Assembly: GCA_910592005.1 (NCBI GenBank)
Contig: CAJVPP010003397.1
Span: forward strand, 1 to 11,753
DNA: 11,753 nt
Source of the DNA: Funneliformis mosseae
Lineage: Eukaryota > Glomeromycota > Glomeromycetes > Glomerales > Glomeraceae
Reading direction: 5' to 3'
The notes beneath the pieces are model-generated. The model had not been told where the DNA came from and did no database searches. It saw only the letters and a program-made list of their open reading frames with translations. This document shows positions 7,319 through 11,753 of this stretch, piece after piece. How positions within the stretch are numbered: the first letter of the stretch is position 1; the number at the start of each line of letters is the position of its first letter. A program made the position numbers and the translations under genes.

Positions 7319-7919
7319 TTACATTTTGTATTTTATTCATACTTTAATTCAAATTTAACTTATTTAAAATACTATAAAAAGTTATATTTACAAAAATAAG
7401 TTAAAACCTTAATGAATTTAATCTTAAACCTAAGAAAATTAATATTAAAAAATATATAAAATATATTTCAAAGACATAGAATAACATTTTAAATTCTATA
7501 ATTAAAATTATTAGATAAAGGTAAATATTTTATCTAATAAGATAATGATAAAGAAAGTAAAATTAAACTTAAATTTAAATATTTTAAGAAGTTAAAGTTT
7601 TAATTGATAAACTTATTTTAAAAATTTTTTAACTGTTAAAGAATTTGTTCAATTTGATAAGTTTGAAATTACAGATAAAATGATATCTAATGAAAAAATT
7701 TTAAAAACAGTTATACTTAATAAACAAGATAAGAAAAAAGAAAAGGATCCTTTATCAACTATTATTTATAATAAAACTATTATATCTTTTAATAAAGTAA
7801 TTTTATATTTAGAATAATAGAAAAAAGTGAATGATAAAAAGTTAAAATTAATTAAAAATCTTTAAAAAGAAGCTTTAAAATAACAGTTTATTTTTATTTA
7901 ATAAACTAACTTTAATAGT
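7319..7919 (+). pseudogene. pogo/Tigger-like (CENP-B-type) transposase, C-terminal half, heavily decayed
   Basis: The best-defined part starts at 7414: NLKPKKINIKKYIKYISKT, then TAG (7477-7479) where Trp is expected, then NNILNSIIK. A frame change leads into NY, TAG (7512-7514, again expected Trp), IKVNILSNK. This mirrors the Tigger-family pattern of Trp, Thr-Ile and N-C-W-x-x-T/A-x-I-L that follows the DDE domain. Further frame changes lead to VLIDKLILK and then TVKEFVQFDKFEITDKMISN from 7632, the acidic tail, VILYLE, and a final LIKNL.KEALK.QFIFI..TNFNS. The dots are stops at 7863, 7881, 7899 and 7902; TAA 7815 and TAG 7818 follow LE. Gln fits all six. The upstream part (7319-7413, LHF..LKYYKKLYLQK) is less certain. 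The N-terminal DNA-binding domain and the catalytic core are not recognisable. Family placement is from remembered conserved patterns, not a search. Confidence 0.68.
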
Positions 7920-7937
7920 ATTGTTAATTATAATTAA

Positions 7938-9062
7938 ACAATTTTTTTTACATATTTTTTTTTACATATAATTTAGTTTTTTGTGTATTATATATATAGT
8001 GGATAATTAAAAATATCTAGTACTTCAGAAATCAAAAATCTGTTCTAATAAAATATTTTTTTTTTACTAATTAATTAAACTCTAATATATTAATTAATGT
8101 TATATAGTATAATTAATTACAATTATTCTAAAACTTTTATATAAATCTAATTTATATTGAATTAGATAATTTGAATTTTATCTAAAATATTTATGTTTTA
8201 ATATAAATTTTTAGTTATAATTTAACCTCAAATTTTCTGATTTTAATATACTAATTTATTTAAATAAATGTATTTATTATATCAAAAAATAAATATTTGT
8301 AAATTTTTAGATATATTAGATTTATATATAGTGTATCATGTTTAATTTAAAAAAAATTTATAATTTTATATTTTATATAATTTTTATACAATTAATAATA
8401 TATATAATAATTACTATAAAATTTATATGAAAAATATTTTGAAAGTAATAAAATTTTTAAATATCAATCAGTTTTTTGTAAAAATTTCCTTAATTTTTAG
8501 TTACAATTCTAATTTCTATATAGAATAATAAAGAAAAAAATTTTTTATAAAATAAATGTATATTTTGTATAAGTTTGTATCAAGTATAAATTTAATTGAT
8601 CTGGAATTTTAAAAATAAATTTTATAATATTATGAATAATGTTAATATGCGATTCTATTAAATTGCAACTGTTAGACAGAATGTTCAAGTGATAATTCTT
8701 TTAAAGTTTACGTAGTAACCTAATATAGTTTAACTTAAATTTTATAATTTATATAATAGTATATACTTAATGATATTAAAGTAAATAACCTAATTAATTC
8801 AGGATTATAATAATATATTTATTAATGATAAAAAAGAAATAAGAAAAGAAAAAAGAAAATAAGAAAATAAACTAAAAGAAATTAAAAGTAATAAATGTGA
8901 GAATTAGGTCAAGTGTCTTTAAAAGTATTACTAAATATATATCTAAAAGTAAAACTAAGGTAAAATTAAAAGTTTAACTAAAATTTACATAATTTTATCA
9001 TTCTTTATTTATATTAAATTTAATACTCAACCTCCCTTTCCTTTCTAAAAGAATTTAGATAA
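7938..9062. other. AT-rich spacer, no gene seen
   Basis: Very AT-rich DNA with long T and A runs just after the Tigger remnant (7937-7985) and a purine-rich patch at 8827-8889. No terminal inverted repeat for the Tigger remnant could be identified. Confidence 0.5.
8827..8889. repeat. A/G-rich low-complexity tract
   Basis: About 63 bp almost entirely of A with scattered G (AAGAAATAAGAAAAGAAAA and similar). Low-complexity sequence; nothing suggests coding. Confidence 0.6.
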
Positions 9063-9197
9063 ATAAATATAACAAATAAGTCAAATATATCTAATATATC
9101 AAATATGTCTAATATGTCTAATTTATTTAATATATCAGTTATATTTAATTTATTAAATATATTCTATATGTCAAATATGTTTAGTATATTTGATATT
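9063..9197. repeat. 9-bp tandem repeat (TCAAATATA/TCTAATATG type), about 13-15 copies
   Basis: From 9081 the sequence parses exactly into 9-mers: TCAAATATA, TCTAATATA, TCAAATATG, TCTAATATG, TCTAATTTA, TTTAATATA and so on, 13 units to 9197 with no indel. Two looser units precede (9063-9080). Because the period is a multiple of three, the plus frame reads as repeated Ser-Asn-Ile/Met with no stop across the array, but no flanking coding sequence supports a gene. Confidence 0.75.
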
Positions 9198-9349
9198 CAC
9201 TAGTTGAAATAGTTTAAACTGGCTAAAAATCAAATGGTCAATTTTAAGCTAATTTTGATACTATTTATAACTGATTTGCCATATTTTTTAATCAGCACAA
9301 ACAGGTACTAATAGACGTCAATTAACTTCAATTAACTCCAATTGAACAT

Positions 9350-9720
9350 GACCATTCAGCATCAATTTAGAACTTAAATTCAACTATAAATCAGCTTAAA
9401 ATTGGTCTCAATTTAGTAATAATTTAGATGCTAATAGATGCTAATCAACTCTAATCAGATATAGCCATTCAAAACTTAAATTTAACTATAAATTAGCCTT
9501 AATTTAGCATTATTCAGCATTAATTCAGAACTTAAATAACATAAATCAGCCTAAAATTGATTTCAATACAACATTATTCAGTATCAATTCAGAACTTAAA
9601 TAACCATAAATTAGCCTAAAATTGATTTCAATTCAGCATCATTCAGCATCAATTCAGAATTTAAATAACCATAAATCAGCCTAAAATTGACCTCAATTTG
9701 GTATTAATTCAATCAAATAA
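9350..9720. repeat. Imperfect ~65-bp tandem repeat
   Basis: The unit contains CAATTCAGAACTTAAATAAC, then CATAAATCAGCCTAAAATTG, then a TTCAATTCAGCATCATTCAG-like link. The landmark AACTTAAAT recurs at 9371, 9473, 9529, 9593 and (as AATTTAAAT) 9659, giving spacings of 102, 56, 64 and 66 bp. The right-hand copies are the most alike. A short inverted copy of the AGCTTAAAATTG part lies at about 9235-9255. No open frame runs through it. Confidence 0.72.
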
Positions 9721-9967
9721 GCATATAAAATCGATAATTATATTTATTAAATTTATTAAATATTATAATTTTATTAATAATAAAAATCTAATATAATTCA
9801 CAAAAACATAATATAAATATTATTAAAATCTACTGATTAATTTTCTATCTAAAAAATATAAATAAAAAACGGAAAAATCATGTAAAATAATAAAAATATA
9901 ATTCATTTCCTCTTAAAATTCTCTTAAATTGTCCTAAATATTCATTATAGTAATATTGCCATTTTCG
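9721..9967. other. AT-rich link between two tandem arrays
   Basis: AT-rich sequence with no gene, foldback or repeat that I could define. Confidence 0.4.
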
Positions 9968-10654
9968 AAAAAAAAGAATAAAAAATCAGAAAATTAACTA
10001 AAATTCAACTTAATTTTCTTCTGATTTGATAGTTAGAGACATGTTTTTATTATAAAAAGTAAAAAAAATCACAAAAATTCAACTTAATTTTCATCTGATT
10101 TGATGGTTAAAGGCATGTTTCTATTATAAAAAGCAAAAAAATCAGAAAAATTGACTAAAATTCAACTTAATTTTCGTCTGATTTTGATAGTTAAAGGTAT
10201 ATTTCTATTATAAAAAGCAAAAAAATCAAAAAAATTGACAAATTCAATTTAAGTTTCATTTGATTTTGATGGTTAGAGGCGTGTTTTTATTATAAAAAGT
10301 AAAAAAAAATCAAAAAATTGACTAAAATTCAACTTAAGTTTTGTCTGATTTGATAATTGAAGGTATATTTCTATTATAAAAAGTAAAAAAAAATCAGAAA
10401 AATTGATTAAAATTCAACTTAATTTTCATCTGATTTTGATATTTAAAGGTATGTTTCTATTATAAAAAGCAAAAAAATCAGAAAAATTGACTAAAATTCA
10501 ACTTAATTTTCATCTGATTTTGATATTTGAAGGTATATTTCTATTATAAAAGTAAAAAAAATCAGTTTATTTTTGAAAAGTTAATTAAATACAACTTTTT
10601 CTTCATTTGATTTTGATAGTTAAAGTCGAAAATTAATTAAAATTCAATTTAAGG
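9968..10654. repeat. ~84-bp tandem repeat, about 8 copies
   Basis: The unit reads roughly AAAAAATCAGAAAAATTGAC, AAAATTCAACTTAATTTTC, TCTGATTTTGATAGTTAAAG, GTATATTTCTATTATAAAAAG. The landmark AACTTAA (or AATTTAA) starts at 10007, 10081, 10164, 10246, 10331, 10416 and 10500, giving spacings of 74-85 bp. Two degenerate units follow near 10593 and 10646. Within each unit AAATCAGA..AAAATT is roughly inverted against AATTTTCATCTGATTT, so every copy could form a small hairpin. The runs of A make it length-variable. No gene. Confidence 0.85.
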
Positions 10655-10857
10655 TTTTTTTGTTTTTAGGACAATCTTTTTTCAGGATTTTAGTGAAATT
10701 TAAAAAGAGAAAATTTGAAAATAATTGAATTTATTTTTTAAAAAGTTAAAAAATTAAGCTTATTTATATAAATATTCCTATATACCAAAAATAAACTTAA
10801 TAGAATATTAAATCAATATTATTTTAGCAAATCAGTTTAATCTAAAAGTTTAGTTTA

Positions 10858-11360
10858 TTAGAACAATAATACCATTATCTTTAAGAAACGATAAAATAAT
10901 TGTTCCTTAAAAATGATAAAATCATTGTCTATAAGGAATAATAATACTACTATACCTTAGGAATGATAAAATCATCATCACTAAGGAATTATAATACTGT
11001 TATACCTTAAAAATGATAAAATTATCATACCTAAGGAATGATAAATGTATTGTACCTTAAAAACAATAATACTATCTTACTTTAGGAATGATAAAATCAT
11101 CATATTTAAGAAATGATAATACTATCATTTCTTAAGAACAATAAATGTATCGTATCTTAAAAATAATAAAACTATCATTTCTTAAGAATAATAAATGCAT
11201 CGTATCTTAGAAATAATAAAACTATCATTTTCTTAGATACGATAATACTATCGTTCCTAAAGAATGATAATACTATTATCCTAAGGAATGATAATACCAT
11301 CATTTCTTAAGAATGATAAAATCATTGTACTTAAAGAATAATAATACTGTTATCTTACGA
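10858..11360. repeat. 25-bp tandem minisatellite, about 20 copies, palindromic units
   Basis: Consensus close to AATGATAATACTATCATTCC plus TTAAG. The landmark AATGAT/AATAAT/AACAAT falls at 10862, 10887, 10912, 10937, 10962 and so on to 11337, always 25 bp apart apart from a compensated one-base insertion near 11230. Each unit holds AATGATA and TATCATT in opposite orientation; for example AAGAAATGATA (11109-11119) is perfectly inverted against TATCATTTCTT (11123-11133). Between about 11110 and 11235, units ending ACTATCATTTCTTAAG alternate with units ending TGTATCGTATCTTA, giving a 50-bp dimer periodicity. No unique spacers are present. Confidence 0.9.
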
Positions 11361-11398
11361 TACTAATGACTGAAAATTAGTATTAACGTAAGATTAAC
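11349..11398. repeat. Imperfect hairpin at the right edge of the 25-bp array
   Basis: GTTATCTTACGATACTAAT (11349-11367) pairs with ATTAGTATTAACGTAAGATTAAC (11376-11398; written here as ATTAGTATTAAC + GTAAGATTAAC) around GACTGAAA, with bulges of one and three or four bases. The left arm overlaps the last repeat unit, so the hairpin straddles the array boundary. Confidence 0.6.
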
Positions 11399-11753
11399 AA
11401 AGGGATTTAGCTTTTATTAAATACTTTTTAGGAAGAGCTCTGAAGGGTTTACAAATAATTATTACTTCAAATGATAATATATATTTAGAATAAATTTTAG
11501 GATATTATTAAGGAATAAAGAATTCAATACAATTATATTTGTTAGCATATAATTGTTATTAGTATTTATCTTGTTAGTAATAAAAACTAATTGAATTTTA
11601 ATTGTTTACAATTTATTATCTCTTGTTATCTACTATTGTTTATTGCTACTCAAAGTTGTCTGCCTTAACCAAGTTCTAAAGCTATCTTATTTATACTAAA
11701 TTTACTAATATAAATAAATAAAATACTAATTGATTATAAATAATAAATGATTA
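11399..11753. other. AT-rich right end of window, no gene seen
   Basis: Contains a less AT-rich patch around 11430-11452 with the palindrome AGAGCTCT. A 36-codon minus-strand open stretch covers it (11397-11504, containing KPFRALPKKYLIKAKSLC), but it is too short to distinguish from chance and has no ATG start that I can defend. Confidence 0.4.

Noticed and set aside
67..7904. Alternative genetic code in which TAA/TAG mean Gln (ciliate-like)
   Set aside because: Several TAG and TGA codons stand where Trp is expected from transposase motifs, and frameshifts are also present. C:G-to-T:A decay explains both classes; a code change does not.
7938..8010. 3' terminal inverted repeat of the Tigger remnant around TATATATAGTGG
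   Set aside because: No matching inverted copy was found upstream, and no TA-bounded pair could be defined.
10858..11360. CRISPR array
   Set aside because: The 25-bp units are directly adjacent and similar along their whole length. There are no unique spacers and no cas-like genes, and the context is eukaryotic transposons.

Overview
This window looks like a transposon graveyard from a very AT-rich eukaryotic genome (by eye about four-fifths A+T). It is most likely nuclear DNA of an arbuscular mycorrhizal (Glomeromycotina) fungus. That assignment is an inference from three things: extreme AT content, a transposase-like family I associate with such genomes, and the mix of Tc1, pogo/Tigger and hAT-type elements. 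No search was run. I see no intact gene and no rRNA, tRNA, CRISPR or bacterial-type operon.

Layout. 1-1273: a minus-strand transposase-like pseudogene, split by a 133-bp hAT-type MITE (799-931) with a perfect 8-bp target duplication. 1274-2485: AT-rich spacer with several foldbacks. 2488-3808: a full-length Tc1-like element with TIRs and TA duplication. Its minus-strand transposase keeps the DD34E triad but has six in-frame stops and a frameshift. 3906-4223: a plus-strand coding remnant of unknown identity. 4224-6186: AT-rich spacer. 6195-6327: a second copy of the same MITE, again 133 bp, with a different perfect 8-bp duplication. 6336-7318: AT-rich spacer. 7319-7919: the C-terminal half of a pogo/Tigger-like transposase, heavily decayed. 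7938-9062: AT-rich spacer. 9063-11360: a cluster of four unrelated tandem repeats (9-bp, ~65-bp, ~84-bp and 25-bp units). 11399-11753: AT-rich spacer.

How it fits together. The three transposase remnants are all broken mainly at codons where Gln (CAA/CAG) or Trp (TGG) is expected, now TAA, TAG or TGA. That is C:G-to-T:A decay, mostly in CpA context, which resembles RIP or deamination of methylated cytosine. The two MITE copies also differ only by transitions. The strongest new-looking item is the MITE family: short TIRs enclosing two near-palindromic 39-bp modules, each bounded by the self-complementary octamer GTTGCAAC. The strongest repeat signal is the 25-bp array, about 20 units in near-perfect register, each roughly palindromic and partly organised as 50-bp dimers.
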